64,000 nt of DNA from Anaerosacchariphilus polymeriproducens (GCF_003363435.1 NZ_QRCT01000049.1:186001-250000); one strand, 5' to 3'; shown: positions 1 to 10,401, counted from the first letter of the stretch. Made by a program: numbers and translations. The notes: a model not told the origin generated them from the letters alone.

Positions 1-589
1 CTATTATTAAACTATACGCAGAAATATGCTCTGGATTCAAATTTATGATCCGTTTTAATGTATGCTTCCATGTTTCCAGCGTCTGTCTTGGCAATGCACT
101 CATTAAATCAATATTTATATTTCGAAACCCACATGCTCTTGCTAAATCATAGTTCTCTTCAAACTCTTCAAACGTATGAATTCTACCCAGAAGTACAAGT
201 TCTTCGTTATAAGTAGATTGGAGTCCCAAACTTAATCGGTTAATTCCTGACATTACATATTCGTTCAATTTTTCATAAGTAAGTGTCCCCGGATTTGCTT
301 CTATTGTAATTTCTGCATCTTTTTCAATTGTAAATTCTTGATACATAACTTTCATTATTTTTTTTATTTCATTTCGTTCCAAAATAGAAGGAGTCCCACC
401 ACCAAAGAAAATTGAAGTCACTTTATAATCTTTATAAATATATGATTTTTGCCTGATCTCTTTCAACAATGTTTCTACATAAAATATTTTGACGTCTTCT
501 TGTGCCGGTGCAGATAAAAAGTCACAATACTTACATTTGCTTTTGCAAAACGGAATATGAAGATAAAGTTCTAATTCTTTATTTATCAT
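1..589 (-). CDS. hemW: HemW-like radical SAM protein, 5' part (runs off the left edge)
   Basis: The minus-strand reading frame opens with ATG at 589 and stays open to base 1, so about 196 N-terminal residues are present. It shows the radical SAM CxxxCxxC cluster (FCKSKCKYC, around residues 15-23) and the GGGTPS motif expected in HemW/CPO-like proteins, then EANPGTL and the [10 protein letters not shown] stretch typical of the family. HemW is a heme-binding radical SAM protein (heme chaperone), often misnamed oxygen-independent coproporphyrinogen oxidase. The start overlaps the lepA stop by 11 bp, so the two are probably cotranscribed and translationally coupled. The C-terminal half is outside the window. 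Confidence 0.9.
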   Translation of the reverse strand, partial: MINKELELYLHIPFCKSKCKYCDFLSAPAQEDVKIFYVETLLKEIRQKSYIYKDYKVTSIFFGGGTPSILERNEIKKIMKVMYQEFTIEKDAEITIEANPGTLTYEKLNEYVMSGINRLSLGLQSTYNEELVLLGRIHTFEEFEENYDLARACGFRNINIDLMSALPRQTLETWKHTLKRIINLNPEHISAYSLII

Positions 590-2393
590 CTAGTTTCAAC
601 ACACTCATAAACGCCTTCTGCGGTATCTCTACATTACCAATTTGCCGCATACGCTTTTTCCCTTCTTTTTGCTTCTCGAGTAGTTTACGTTTACGTGAAA
701 TATCTCCACCGTAACATTTTGCTAATACATCTTTACGCATCGCTTTCACAGTTTCTCTTGCTATTACTTTGCTTCCAACTGCAGCCTGAATAGGCACTTC
801 AAATAAATGCCTTGGTATTTCATCTTTCAATTTCTCACACATTTTTCTTCCACGTTCATAAGAAGTTTCGCTGTGAACAATAAAAGAAAGTGCATCTACT
901 TCTTCTTTATTAATTAATATATCTAATTTCACTAATTCTGAACGCTCATACCCTTTCATCTCATAATCAAAGGATGCATAACCGCGGGAACGTGATTTGA
1001 GCGCATCAAAGAAATCATATATTATTTCATTTAAAGGTAAGTCATACTTCAATAAAGCTCTCGTCTCCTCCATATATTCCATACTAATATATGTTCCACG
1101 ACGTTCCTGACACAAGTCCATAATAGCACCAATAAACTCTGTTGTTACCATGATCTCTGCACTCACTATCGGTTCTTCCATATATGCGATTGCAGTAGGT
1201 TCCGGCATATTAGAAGGATTCGTCAATTCAATGACTTCTCCATCTGTTTTGTGTACTTTATAAATAACACTTGGCGCTGTAGTAACTAAATCTAAATTAT
1301 ATTCTCGTTCTAAACGTTCCTGGATGATCTCTAAATGAAGCAGTCCTAAAAAACCGCACCGAAACCCAAAACCTAATGCAACGGAAGTCTCAGGTTCAAA
1401 TTGTAACGATGCATCATTTAGCTGTAGTTTTTCTAATGCATCTCTCAAATCAGGATACTTTGCACCATCGACCGGATACATACCACAATAAACCATAGGA
1501 TTTACTTTTTTATAACCCGGCAACGGCTCTGCACAAGGATTCTTAGCTTCAGTAATCGTATCTCCTACTGTTGTATCTTTCACATTTTTTAGACTGGCAG
1601 TAATATAGCCTACCATTCCGGCACTTAATTCATCACATGGAATGAATCTGCCAGCACCAAAGTATCCAACTTCCACTACCTCAGACACCGCTCCTGAAGC
1701 CATCATTTTGATAGAAGTTCCAGGTTTCACTTTCCCCTCCACGATCCTGCAAAATACTATGACTCCCCTATAAGAATCATATAAAGAATCAAAAATAAGA
1801 GCTCTTAAAGGAGCTTCCTTATCTCCTTTAGGTGCCGGGATTTTTTTCACGATCTGTTCTAATACTTCTTCAACGTTAAGCCCGGTCTTTGCGGAAATCC
1901 TTGGCGCATCCTGTGCCTCAATACCAATAACATCTTCAATTTCTTCAACGACTCTGTCCGGATCAGCGCTTGGCAAATCTATCTTATTAATAACCGGCAT
2001 AACGTCTAAATCATGATCTAATGCCAAGTATACATTCGCCAATGTCTGAGCTTCAATACCTTGAGCAGCATCCACAACTAAAAGAGCACCATCGCATGCT
2101 GCAAGGCTGCGTGATACTTCATAATTAAAATCAACGTGTCCGGGAGTATCTATTAAATTAAAAATATATTCATTTCCATCCTGTGCTTTGTATACAATAC
2201 GGACTGCCTGCGCTTTAATGGTGATTCCACGTTCTCTTTCAAGATCCATATTATCTAATATTTGTTCTTGCATTTCTCTATTTGTAAGCAATCCTGTTTT
2301 TTCTATAATACGATCTGCCAATGTAGATTTTCCATGGTCAATATGCGCAATAATACAAAAATTCCGAATTTTACTTTGATCTATGTTTCCCAT
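579..2393 (-). CDS. lepA: Elongation factor 4 (LepA), ribosomal back-translocase GTPase
   Basis: A translational GTPase of 604 residues, the usual LepA length. The P-loop AHIDHGKST is at residues 16-24, DTPGH (G3) near 80, and NKID (G4) near 135. The C-terminal LepA-specific domain ends in LKLDDK. I chose the ATG at 2393 because GGAGG sits 5 bases upstream and [12 protein letters not shown] matches the family N-terminus. An ATG at 2405 and a longer frame to 2495 are possible but would add residues unlike the family. LepA acts on stalled or back-translocated ribosomes at the membrane or in the cytoplasm. It is followed by hemW with an 11-bp overlap. A minus-strand promoter lies at 2431-2460. 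Confidence 0.95.
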   Translation of the reverse strand: MGNIDQSKIRNFCIIAHIDHGKSTLADRIIEKTGLLTNREMQEQILDNMDLERERGITIKAQAVRIVYKAQDGNEYIFNLIDTPGHVDFNYEVSRSLAACDGALLVVDAAQGIEAQTLANVYLALDHDLDVMPVINKIDLPSADPDRVVEEIEDVIGIEAQDAPRISAKTGLNVEEVLEQIVKKIPAPKGDKEAPLRALIFDSLYDSYRGVIVFCRIVEGKVKPGTSIKMMASGAVSEVVEVGYFGAGRFIPCDELSAGMVGYITASLKNVKDTTVGDTITEAKNPCAEPLPGYKKVNPMVYCGMYPVDGAKYPDLRDALEKLQLNDASLQFEPETSVALGFGFRCGFLGLLHLEIIQERLEREYNLDLVTTAPSVIYKVHKTDGEVIELTNPSNMPEPTAIAYMEEPIVSAEIMVTTEFIGAIMDLCQERRGTYISMEYMEETRALLKYDLPLNEIIYDFFDALKSRSRGYASFDYEMKGYERSELVKLDILINKEEVDALSFIVHSETSYERGRKMCEKLKDEIPRHLFEVPIQAAVGSKVIARETVKAMRKDVLAKCYGGDISRKRKLLEKQKEGKKRMRQIGNVEIPQKAFMSVLKLDDK

Positions 2394-2430
2394 GTTTTCC
2401 TCCATGTAACTTCCTACTTTACTGTGGCAT

Positions 2431-2460
2431 ATTATATCACAAGGCTTCTCGCTTTGTCTA
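2431..2460 (-). promoter_or_regulatory. lepA promoter
   Basis: On the minus strand TAGACA (2455-2460) and a perfect TATAAT (2431-2436) are separated by 18 bp, placing the start about 30 bases before the lepA ATG. The promoter is divergent from the one at 2468-2496. Confidence 0.65.
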
Positions 2461-2467
2461 TAGGCGA

Positions 2468-2496
2468 TTGACTCTCTTCTTGTTTTAGGATACAAT
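2468..2496 (+). promoter_or_regulatory. Cyclophilin gene promoter
   Basis: TTGACT (2468-2473) and TACAAT (2491-2496) are separated by exactly 17 bp, a near-consensus housekeeping promoter about 40 bases before the plus-strand ATG at 2535. Confidence 0.8.
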
Positions 2497-2534
2497 GCTT
2501 ATACAACAATCAGACTAGAAAGGAAGAGTTTATT

Positions 2535-3056
2535 ATGGCACAAAATCCAATCGTTACGATTGAAATGGAAAATGGAGATATTCTGAAAGCAGAACTTTAC
2601 CCGGATATCGCTCCAAATACAGTGAATAATTTCATATCACTTATTAAAAAAGGTTATTACGATGGTTTGATTTTTCACAGAGTTATTAAAGGATTTATGA
2701 TTCAAGGGGGATGCCCTGACGGAAACGGAATGGGTGGTCCCGGCTACAGTATTAAGGGCGAATTCACTCAAAATGGTTTTTCGAATCAATTGAATCATGA
2801 ACCTGGTGTTTTATCAATGGCCAGAGCAATGAATCCTGATTCTGCAGGTTCTCAGTTTTTTATTATGCATAAGAATTCACCTCATTTAAATGGCGCCTAC
2901 GCTGCTTTTGGCAAAATCACGGAAGGAATGGAGATCGTGAATAAAATAGCTGAAACTGATACAGACTATAACGACAGACCTGATACCCCTCAAGTAATGA
3001 AAAAGGTTACAGTTGATACATTGGGTGCAGACTATCCTGAACCTGAAAAATGTTAG
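2535..3056 (+). CDS. Peptidyl-prolyl cis-trans isomerase, cyclophilin type
   Basis: A cytoplasmic cyclophilin of 173 residues without signal peptide. The catalytic FHRVIKGFMIQGG segment (around 49-61, with the active-site Arg) and the GSQFFIMH segment (around 106) are intact, and the substrate-binding Phe and His residues are present. It catalyses cis-trans isomerisation of Xaa-Pro bonds during folding. The start follows AAAGGAAGAG by a normal spacing. It is one of the few plus-strand genes here and has its own strong promoter. A small membrane protein gene follows 105 bases later. Confidence 0.93.
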   Translation: MAQNPIVTIEMENGDILKAELYPDIAPNTVNNFISLIKKGYYDGLIFHRVIKGFMIQGGCPDGNGMGGPGYSIKGEFTQNGFSNQLNHEPGVLSMARAMNPDSAGSQFFIMHKNSPHLNGAYAAFGKITEGMEIVNKIAETDTDYNDRPDTPQVMKKVTVDTLGADYPEPEKC

Positions 3057-3161
3057 GCAAATCAACTAAAAAAATTATATAATTTTTTACACCTGACCTC
3101 TTTTCTTTTTCCAGAAAAAGTATTACAATATTTACAACGAGCTATAGAAAGGAGTCATTTT

Positions 3162-3461
3162 ATGGCAAAAAAGTTTTTAAAATTCTTAGCATTTGCAGCA
3201 ATGGTCAGCGCTGCAGTTGCAGTTGGCATTGCTCTTTATAAGAAATATACTGAAAAAGATTCCTGGGATGATGATTTTGATGATTTTGATGATGATTTCG
3301 AGGATGAAGATTTAGAAATGGAAAACATTAAATCCAGAGAATATGTCCCCATTACCTTAGAAGCACCGAAAAAGGAAAACACTGACACTTCTGCTCCAGA
3401 AAACAATGTATCTGAAGCAGATACACAAGAGTCAGATGGAGCAACTGGATTGGAAGAATAA
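3162..3461 (+). CDS. Small membrane-anchored acidic protein, unknown function
   Basis: I do not recognise this 99-residue protein. One hydrophobic helix (about residues 5-26) is followed by KKY and then a dense Asp/Glu tract (about residues 34-52, mostly D and E with F), then a low-complexity tail rich in Glu, Thr, Ser and Asn. The likely topology is a single N-terminal anchor with an acidic tail. The start has a clear AAAGGAG. A long palindrome downstream (3547-3570) could terminate it. There is nothing catalytic to see. Confidence 0.75.
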   Translation: MAKKFLKFLAFAAMVSAAVAVGIALYKKYTEKDSWDDDFDDFDDDFEDEDLEMENIKSREYVPITLEAPKKENTDTSAPENNVSEADTQESDGATGLEE

Positions 3462-3546
3462 CAAAGTGAGTGTCGCAAAATAACTATTTTTAGTTGTAGA
3501 GCGATGCTCCTTTTCTGTTTTAAAAGACACAAAAAGAAGCGATGTT

Positions 3547-3570
3547 CTATAGATGAATATTCATCTATAG
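3547..3570. terminator. Perfect 24-bp palindrome in the convergent intergenic space
   Basis: A 12-bp arm starting CTATAGATGAAT is followed without spacer by its exact complement. GCGAT/ATCGC pairs extend the stem, and CTTTCTTCTT follows on the plus strand. It lies between the plus-strand gene ending at 3461 and the minus-strand kinase ending at 3650, so a bidirectional terminator is the simplest reading. Confidence 0.55.
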
Positions 3571-3649
3571 AGATCGCCGCCTTTCTTCTTGATTATAAAC
3601 TTCTTATTTACCAGAGTGGATTACTTGCAGCTTAGAACTTGTACCATCT

Positions 3650-4984
3650 TTATTCCATAATTACATCGTAAAATAAAATTTCTATTGCAATTCTGTTCTC
3701 ATGACTTTTAAATTCAATTTCACCACCATTACGCTCCACGGCTTCTATTATCGTACGAATCCCTATTCCAAAATTACTAATATCTTCTTTCCAGACTTTG
3801 TTTTCAAAGAAGGCACTATCAATTATTTTTCCTACTGTATTTGCGACTGAAATAGAAAGTGTATTACGAAAATTCTTTACACTTATTTCAATATGTCGTT
3901 TATTACTCTCCGGAATCTCCTTACACAACTTTATAGCATTGGAAACTGCATTTGATAGAATAGCACACAAATCATATGAATTTACCGAAATCTCTTCTGG
4001 AAAGCTCCCCAAAAGATAAATAGGAACCCCTTCTTCTTTTCCTTCCAGAATCAAATGATTAAGGATCGCATCTACCATTTCATTATTACTCTCAATTTTT
4101 TGTTTCATAGCCTTCTGAACACGATTATAAAAAGATAACATATATTCTTCTAACTCATTATACTTCTTATCCCTTAATAAGACTTTCATACTGTTGATCT
4201 GATTATATGTATCATGACGAAACTTTTGAATCTCCAAATCTCCTTTATAAATTTCACTATAAAATTGATTTTGCGCATAAATATACTCATCTTTTAATTG
4301 ATTTTGTGCTTGGAAGAAGTTACTGGAAGAATTAAGCATAAGCATTGCACCTCCATTTATTACGAACAAAAGACATAATACTCCCACAGAAACAAGCAAT
4401 AGTTGGCTAAGAGTAGGATTGTCTTTTAATCCATAACTGATTTTCACAGTAAGAACTGCTACATATGTAAAGAAAAGGAAGCTGACAAAAATAAAATAAT
4501 AATAAATCGGTAACTTTTTTACGAATCTCGGCCAAACTTTTTCTTTCTTGGATATCTTTAAATGATACCCAATAAATAGAATAAAAAAAACTTTTAATGC
4601 CTCAGTACATATACTTCCTAAGCTCCATTCCCAATCAAGATTTACCTTTGTTTTCTCCAAAAAAATTAAAAGCGCTGAAAAAAATAAATCTACTAAAAAC
4701 CAAGCAAATTCTGAACTCAGATAAATCATTCCATTTTTTAAATTATTTCCCTGAAAGCAAAATGCTACGATTAAAAAATTAATTGTTAAGAGCAGTGTTA
4801 AATATAGGATTCGATTCTCTGTCTGCATTCCAATCATTAAAATAATAATTATTAGTGCCAGAATAATACCAAAATACTTTCTTTTCTCTCTTAGCCTGCA
4901 CTGTAATATGATTCTCATAAATAAAAACGATTGCAATAGATGGCACAAAATTTCTACTACTCCTCTGCACATAAAAAAAATCAT
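3650..4984 (-). CDS. AgrC-like sensor histidine kinase (GHKL type), orphan
   Basis: About six N-terminal membrane helices (residues 1-215 of 444) precede a cytoplasmic region with the FRHD phospho-acceptor box near residue 254 and a GHKL ATPase domain (N-box around LCAILSNAVSNAIK, G-box FGIGIRTI). This arrangement is typical of peptide-sensing AgrC/ComD-like kinases. I chose ATG 4984 because GGAAGGGAAG precedes it; a longer frame starts at 5017. No response regulator is adjacent. The nearest partner type (LytTR) is at 28483-29205, 23 kb away. The promoter at 5008-5036 has paired repeats just upstream, which suggests control by the neighbouring MocR-like regulator. Confidence 0.85.
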   Translation of the reverse strand: MIFFMCRGVVEILCHLLQSFLFMRIILQCRLREKRKYFGIILALIIIILMIGMQTENRILYLTLLLTINFLIVAFCFQGNNLKNGMIYLSSEFAWFLVDLFFSALLIFLEKTKVNLDWEWSLGSICTEALKVFFILFIGYHLKISKKEKVWPRFVKKLPIYYYFIFVSFLFFTYVAVLTVKISYGLKDNPTLSQLLLVSVGVLCLLFVINGGAMLMLNSSSNFFQAQNQLKDEYIYAQNQFYSEIYKGDLEIQKFRHDTYNQINSMKVLLRDKKYNELEEYMLSFYNRVQKAMKQKIESNNEMVDAILNHLILEGKEEGVPIYLLGSFPEEISVNSYDLCAILSNAVSNAIKLCKEIPESNKRHIEISVKNFRNTLSISVANTVGKIIDSAFFENKVWKEDISNFGIGIRTIIEAVERNGGEIEFKSHENRIAIEILFYDVIME

Positions 4985-5007
4985 ACTTACACTTCCCTTC
5001 CTATAAA

Positions 5008-5036
5008 GTAATACCAAGAAAATGTTTACTTGACAA
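5008..5036 (-). promoter_or_regulatory. Promoter of the AgrC-like kinase gene
   Basis: Minus strand: TTGTCA (5031-5036), a 17-bp spacer, TATTAC (5008-5013). It lies about 25 bases before the ATG at 4984. Confidence 0.6.
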
Positions 5037-5049
5037 GAAAAATGATGTG

Positions 5050-5077
5050 AACGGTATGATTTTGTTACAAACGGTAT
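5050..5077. repeat. Two AACGGTAT direct repeats, 20 bp apart
   Basis: AACGGTAT occurs at 5050-5057 and 5070-5077, exactly 20 bp start to start (two helical turns). MocR-type regulators are known to bind direct repeats. The pair lies roughly at -50 to -77 of the kinase promoter, where an activator would bind, and just 3' of the MocR-like gene. Confidence 0.5.
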
Positions 5078-5102
5078 ATTTTATATATAATAACAATACT
5101 TT

Positions 5103-6512
5103 TCATATAGTTTTAGTAGAAAATATATCTCCTATAAATTTAACAGCATTTTTCACCTCATCCTCGGATAAAGAACCAAATCCAAGCAAAATTGTAGCGG
5201 AATCATTTCTCATTTGTTCAATATAATACTGAGATAAAGGATATACTTTAATCCTTGCTTCTCTAAATTTATTCACTATCATTTCTTCTGACATACCATT
5301 AATAAATCTTACTAAAAGATGAAGGCCCGCATTCTCGCCCTCTATGATACAAATATCTTTCATTTTTTTAAATTCATTCACAATAATATCATGTTTCGAT
5401 TTGTAGACCGCTCTCATTCGATTTAAATGCCGTTGAAAGTAACCCTGATTAATAAATTCAAAAATCATTGTTTGGTCAATACGTGAAACAGTTGAAGTAT
5501 ATAAATGTTCCCTATCTTCATATACTTTCAATAATTTTTCGGGCAGTACCATGTAACTAACACGAATCGCCGGGGCTATAGAGTTAGAAAAAGTTCCCAA
5601 ATAAATCACTCTTTGTTCATGGTCATAACCTTGTAACGCAGGAATAGGCTTTCCTACATAACGAAATTCACTATCATGGTCATCTTCTATAACATATCTT
5701 CCTTCGCTCTTAGAAGCCCAATTCAATAACTCTAAACGCCTGCTAATAGGCATGACAATACCTAAAGGGAACTGATGAGACGGCATTACATATGCTGTAT
5801 CGGCTTGGGTCTTTTCCAAAAAATCAACCTGAATCCCATTTTTATCCAAAGGTATTGTTAAAACTTTATAATCTAAATTTCGAAAAGTCAGGTATGCCTT
5901 TTTATAGGTTGGATCTTCTATTGCAATTGTCCTGTTCTTTCCCAATAACTGACTTAAAACTGTTAATAGATAATCATTTCCAGCGCCTACAATAATTTGT
6001 TCTTTATAACATTGTACTCCACGTGCCTGATATAAATAATCACATATACTTGAACGCAAAGAAGATTCTCCTTTAGGAGAACCTAATTGAAATAATTCCT
6101 TTTTATCTTCTAATAAAATATTTCGCATTAATTTTCTCCAGATGTTATCCGGAAAATTTTCTAAATCAATTCCTTTTAAGGAAAAATCATAATCATATTT
6201 TGACTTTTCCTTTGGGGAGTTTTTTTCATTTCTTATTATTGATTCTTTAAACTGGTAAATACCTTCTAATTGACAAACAAAATATCCTTTACAGGCAACA
6301 GCTTCAATATATCCTTCTGAAACTAACTGCTCATATGCCAAATCTACAGTACTTCTGCTTACTTGAAGGTGTTTCGCTAAAACTCGGGTTGAAGGTAATT
6401 TGTCATTATATTTTATTTTACCTAACTGAATCTCTCTCTTAACATACTCATAAATCTGTTCATATAATTTTTTCTTAGATTCGTTTTGTAAATTAATCGT
6501 TAATTCATTCAT
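5103..6512 (-). CDS. MocR-type regulator (GntR HTH fused to aminotransferase fold), PLP lysine replaced
   Basis: 469 residues. A GntR winged helix (about 1-80; LPSTRVLAKHLQVSRSTV) is joined by a linker to a fold-type I aminotransferase domain (about 115-465). PSHQFPLG, DDHDSEF and RVSYMVLP are conserved PLP-pocket motifs. The position that should hold the Schiff-base lysine reads GTFSNS, with Asn310 (codon at 5583-5585). Such proteins (GabR, PdxR) usually sense PLP or an aldimine, so this one may not bind PLP covalently. It has an AAAGGATG ribosome site. It is downstream of the DUF2225 gene with a 13-bp gap and likely cotranscribed. The possible target is the AgrC-like kinase next to it. Confidence 0.88.
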   Translation of the reverse strand: MNELTINLQNESKKKLYEQIYEYVKREIQLGKIKYNDKLPSTRVLAKHLQVSRSTVDLAYEQLVSEGYIEAVACKGYFVCQLEGIYQFKESIIRNEKNSPKEKSKYDYDFSLKGIDLENFPDNIWRKLMRNILLEDKKELFQLGSPKGESSLRSSICDYLYQARGVQCYKEQIIVGAGNDYLLTVLSQLLGKNRTIAIEDPTYKKAYLTFRNLDYKVLTIPLDKNGIQVDFLEKTQADTAYVMPSHQFPLGIVMPISRRLELLNWASKSEGRYVIEDDHDSEFRYVGKPIPALQGYDHEQRVIYLGTFSNSIAPAIRVSYMVLPEKLLKVYEDREHLYTSTVSRIDQTMIFEFINQGYFQRHLNRMRAVYKSKHDIIVNEFKKMKDICIIEGENAGLHLLVRFINGMSEEMIVNKFREARIKVYPLSQYYIEQMRNDSATILLGFGSLSEDEVKNAVKFIGDIFSTKTI

Positions 6513-6525
6513 TACTAAACATCCT

Positions 6526-7389
6526 TTAAGATTTTGAGCTTCTGATTTTTTCGAGAAGTTCGGTTTTTATGTCTAAAGTTTTATCTTTCATTCTTCTGGA
6601 AGTTGTTTTTGATGATAGAATTCCTGAAATAAGCTTTGATGCAGTATCATACTTTTCAAAACGCATTGCCAAAACCGATAAAATATAATCAACAGTATCT
6701 TGTTGCATCCCACACATCGGAAATTGTTCTTTACTTATTGCTATTAAAAAGCCTTCATAAGCATTTTTCATGAACTCCTCTTCTTCTTTTTGAAGACGTT
6801 CTTTATTCTTTTCCCATTCTTGAGGATTTTTTTGCATTTCTTCCATTTGTCCACGTATTGTCCACGCAGCCTTTAAACAAATATATGCTTTTTCGCTATC
6901 TCTAGCTTTCCTTACTACAGCATTAAGTAAAGCTAATTTATACCTTTCCATAGCTTTCTCATAAGTATAATCTTCCATTTCTTCCTTTACACGGGCACTG
7001 GCTTTAAACTTACTCGAAATATTTTCACGTATCAGCCGGATCTGTATTGATGTAATATCTTTTAAATACATTCCTAAAATTGCAAAACCACAGTGGGGAC
7101 ATGCGACTACATCATATTTCAGCACATCGACCACTTCAAAACGAGGACGTAAATCTTTGTCAGCCTCCAAACGACGGATTTTAGAATTTTTTACAGTTTT
7201 GATAACGATTTCTTTATCACAAACAGGGCACATCACTTTTTTGTGTAACAAAAAATCCTCTTCTTGTAAAGATGCATCTTTTGACACTTCTTCTTTCGTC
7301 TCTACTTCCTCTTTTTTTTGTTCAAATAAATCTATAGCCCCATCATTTTTCATCCCAAATTTTTCTAATCCATCGAATAAACTACTCAT
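6526..7389 (-). CDS. DUF2225 family zinc-ribbon protein
   Basis: 287 residues. Two CxxC pairs (C54/C57 in CPVC and C97/C100 in CPHC) form a probable zinc ribbon, followed by a long alpha-helical, TPR-like region (about 130-280) rich in Lys and Glu. This matches the DUF2225 family of Firmicutes, for which I know no settled function. No signal peptide, so cytoplasmic. It starts after GGAGG and lies between glnS and the MocR-like gene on the same strand. Confidence 0.8.
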   Translation of the reverse strand: MSSLFDGLEKFGMKNDGAIDLFEQKKEEVETKEEVSKDASLQEEDFLLHKKVMCPVCDKEIVIKTVKNSKIRRLEADKDLRPRFEVVDVLKYDVVACPHCGFAILGMYLKDITSIQIRLIRENISSKFKASARVKEEMEDYTYEKAMERYKLALLNAVVRKARDSEKAYICLKAAWTIRGQMEEMQKNPQEWEKNKERLQKEEEEFMKNAYEGFLIAISKEQFPMCGMQQDTVDYILSVLAMRFEKYDTASKLISGILSSKTTSRRMKDKTLDIKTELLEKIRSSKS

Positions 7390-7410
7390 TTTTTTACCTC
7401 CGTTTACTTT

Positions 7411-9075
7411 TTATTGTGGTAACTTAAAAGAACTCTTTAATGGTACAATTCGATTAAATACTAAATGATCTGTTGTAGAATCTTTTGCATCTACACAGAA
7501 GTAACCATTTCTAACAAACTGAAAACTATCATATACCTTAGCATCCCTCAAAATAGGTTCTACGAAACATTCTTTTAAAACAGTTAATGAATTCGGATTT
7601 AGATTTAGACTTCCATCTTCATTATAAATACCTTTTTCTTCATCAATAATATTCTCATATAGCCGAATCTCAGCTTTAACAGCTTCTGCTGCCGGTACCC
7701 AGTGAATGGTACCTTTTACTTTTCTACCCGTAAATCCGCTTCCGCTTTTGGTATCTTTATCATAGGTACAATGGACTTCTATCACTTTACCATTTTCATC
7801 TTTTACAAAGCTTTCACATTTAACAAAATATGCATGCATTAACCGGACTTCATTCCCAGGATATAAACGGAAATATTTTTTAGGAGGTTCTTCCATAAAA
7901 TCTTCTCTGTCAATATAAAGTTCACGGCTAAATGGTATTTTCCTCATTCCTAAATTTTCATTTTCCATATTATTAGCAACATCTAAATATTCCACTTCAC
8001 CTTCCGGATAGTTATCAATTACTAACTTAATCGGATCTAATACCGCCATTACTCTGGATTTCTTCAATTTTAAATCTTCTCGGATACAATATTCTAACAT
8101 AGCATAGTCAACGGAACTATTACTCTTTGAAACGCCACATAACTCTACAAACGTCTTTATAGACTCCGGAGTAAACCCACGTCTTCTTAATGCTGCAATA
8201 GAGACAAGTCTTGGATCATCCCAGCCATCTACAATTCCGTCATCTACCAGTTTCTTAATATATCGTTTTCCTGTCACGACATTTGTTAAATAAAGCTTCG
8301 CAAATTCTATCTGCTTTGGCGGATGTTCATATTCCAACTCTCTTACAACCCAGTCATATAATGGTCGGTGATCCTCAAACTCTAAGGTACATATTGAGTG
8401 GGAAATCCCTTCAATCGCATCTTCAATCGGATGTGCAAAATCATACATTGGATAAATACACCATAAATCTTTCGTTCTATGATGTGACATATGTGCGACA
8501 CGATAAATAACAGGATCGCGCATATTCATATTCGGGGAGGCCATATCAATTTTAGCTCTTAAAACTTTTTCTCCGTCTTGATATTTCCCTTGTCTCATCT
8601 GCTCAAACAATATAAGATTTTCATCTATGCTTCGTTCACGATATGGGCTGTCTTTCCCGGGTTCTTTTAATGTGCCTCTATATTCACGTATCTGCTCTGC
8701 GGTCAAATCACAAACATACGCTTTTCCTTTTTTAATCAGTAAAACTGCCGCTTCATACATTTGCTGAAAATAATCAGAAGCAAAAAACAAGCGTTCTTCC
8801 CAATCAGCTCCTAACCATTCTATGTCCTGCTTAATAGACTCTACATATTCAATCTTCTCTTTTGTTGGATTTGTATCATCAAATCGCATATTAAATTTGC
8901 CATTATATTTCTTAGCCAGACCATAATTTAAAAGAATAGACTTAGCATGTCCTATATGCAGATAACCATTAGGTTCCGGGGGAAAACGGGTATGAACTGA
9001 ATCACAACATCCTTCTTCCAAATCCTTCTCAATTATTTGCTCAATGAAATTTTTTGATACCACTTCATTTTCCAT
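7411..9075 (-). CDS. glnS: Glutaminyl-tRNA synthetase
   Basis: 554 residues, class I synthetase. The HIGH motif is at residues 40-43 in [15 protein letters not shown]. The KMSKS-like loop appears as [10 protein letters not shown], followed by GWDDPRL, which is diagnostic of GlnRS/GluRS class Ib. The C-terminal anticodon-binding beta-barrels are present. It charges tRNA-Gln directly. Many Clostridia use GatCAB instead, so GlnRS here is a lineage trait. It starts with ATG after AGGAGG. No T-box is visible in the 73 bases before it. Confidence 0.95.
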   Translation of the reverse strand: MENEVVSKNFIEQIIEKDLEEGCCDSVHTRFPPEPNGYLHIGHAKSILLNYGLAKKYNGKFNMRFDDTNPTKEKIEYVESIKQDIEWLGADWEERLFFASDYFQQMYEAAVLLIKKGKAYVCDLTAEQIREYRGTLKEPGKDSPYRERSIDENLILFEQMRQGKYQDGEKVLRAKIDMASPNMNMRDPVIYRVAHMSHHRTKDLWCIYPMYDFAHPIEDAIEGISHSICTLEFEDHRPLYDWVVRELEYEHPPKQIEFAKLYLTNVVTGKRYIKKLVDDGIVDGWDDPRLVSIAALRRRGFTPESIKTFVELCGVSKSNSSVDYAMLEYCIREDLKLKKSRVMAVLDPIKLVIDNYPEGEVEYLDVANNMENENLGMRKIPFSRELYIDREDFMEEPPKKYFRLYPGNEVRLMHAYFVKCESFVKDENGKVIEVHCTYDKDTKSGSGFTGRKVKGTIHWVPAAEAVKAEIRLYENIIDEEKGIYNEDGSLNLNPNSLTVLKECFVEPILRDAKVYDSFQFVRNGYFCVDAKDSTTDHLVFNRIVPLKSSFKLPQ

Positions 9076-9148
9076 AGTGTTCCTCCTGTGTAGCTCTTAA
9101 TATTCAAACATTTTAACATATTTTCTATCCTTATGGAAGTAGATTAAT

Positions 9149-10399
9149 TTATTTCTGTCTTAACGTCTTTAAAGCCTGAGAAATTTTAATTGGATTTCCA
9201 TAACGTAATGTACCCATACGATAAATTTTTGCACCTAAAATCCCTACACCTATTACTGATATCAATAAAATGAGAAACGATACGATTACTTCCCAAGGTT
9301 CTACCTTACCTAATGCAACTCTTGCAAACATTGCACTATAAGAACTGAATGGTAAAAAGGAAGCAACTTTTATAAAGATTCCGTCTACATTTTGCAACTG
9401 CATCAAAACCCCAAAGTAAACAAACATAATAATCATCTGAATACCTCCGGTACTCTTATTCAAATCTTCTGTCTTTGAAACCAATGCCCCTACAGCTCCA
9501 TAACAGAAGGCATAGAACAAGAAACCACCAAGCCCGAAAAATGCAAAAGTAATTAAAGACTCTGCAGGTATTTTCATGAACATATCTAATACACCATTCC
9601 AATATTCCCGATTCACTTTATATAATACTAAAATTTCACATATAATAATTCCAGTCTGAACCACTCCTGCTAAAGCTCCTGCTATGACTTTACCAAAAAT
9701 CAGAAAATTAGAATTGACGCTGGTTACAAGAACCTCTATAGAGCGATTACTCTTTTCTGCTGTAATAGAAGTAGCTATCATATTAGAATAAAATATAATC
9801 ATCATAAAAATAATAATAATTAAAAAATAACAATACCAATAGTTTTTCATCGTATCTTTACCAAGAACTTGCTCTTTTACATTAACAGGTTGATTGAATG
9901 CTTTTTGAATGGATTCATAATCAAGTCCGTTTTTCTGACAATATATTTGCCGGCCTATCGTATTTAGAACTTCTTTAAAAGTTTCCGTATTACTATCCAT
10001 CATTCCTTTATTTATAACATAATATTCAAGTTCTGTTGTTGATTTTACTACAAAACCACAATCAACGTCTTCTTTTTCCACTAATGACTTTATTTCTTCA
10101 ATATTTTTTGCTATAATCCACTTTGTCTCGGGAAATGCGGCTTTCAATACCGTCTGTTCTTTAAAATATCCATTCTGATCTAATAAGGCAAACTTTTGAT
10201 ATTCTTCCTCTGGCACTTCTTCCTTCTCTTTTTCAAGTGATTTCATGGGAACACCAAAAAAATCTGACATATCAATAAAACGAGGAAGAGTAAAAAATAT
10301 ACCGATAATAAACGCTATAATAAGCGTTGTTGTTATATATGTTTTATTTTTAAAATAATTCGTCAATTCAAATTGTAACACCGTAATAAATTTTTTCAT
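9149..10399 (-). CDS. ABC-2 type permease (NatB-like), exporter subunit
   Basis: 416 residues: one N-terminal membrane helix (about 22-42), a large extracytoplasmic domain (about 45-190), then five to six helices in the C-terminal half with the TAEKSNRSIEVLVTS segment characteristic of NatB-type permeases. The start lies 2 bp after the stop of the ATPase gene, so the two are translationally coupled. With the upstream PadR and DUF2812 genes it forms an operon of a kind common in Clostridia. Substrate unknown; Na+ or drug export is the usual suggestion. Confidence 0.85.
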   Translation of the reverse strand: MKKFITVLQFELTNYFKNKTYITTTLIIAFIIGIFFTLPRFIDMSDFFGVPMKSLEKEKEEVPEEEYQKFALLDQNGYFKEQTVLKAAFPETKWIIAKNIEEIKSLVEKEDVDCGFVVKSTTELEYYVINKGMMDSNTETFKEVLNTIGRQIYCQKNGLDYESIQKAFNQPVNVKEQVLGKDTMKNYWYCYFLIIIIFMMIIFYSNMIATSITAEKSNRSIEVLVTSVNSNFLIFGKVIAGALAGVVQTGIIICEILVLYKVNREYWNGVLDMFMKIPAESLITFAFFGLGGFLFYAFCYGAVGALVSKTEDLNKSTGGIQMIIMFVYFGVLMQLQNVDGIFIKVASFLPFSSYSAMFARVALGKVEPWEVIVSFLILLISVIGVGILGAKIYRMGTLRYGNPIKISQALKTLRQK

Positions 10400-10401
10400 T
10401 C

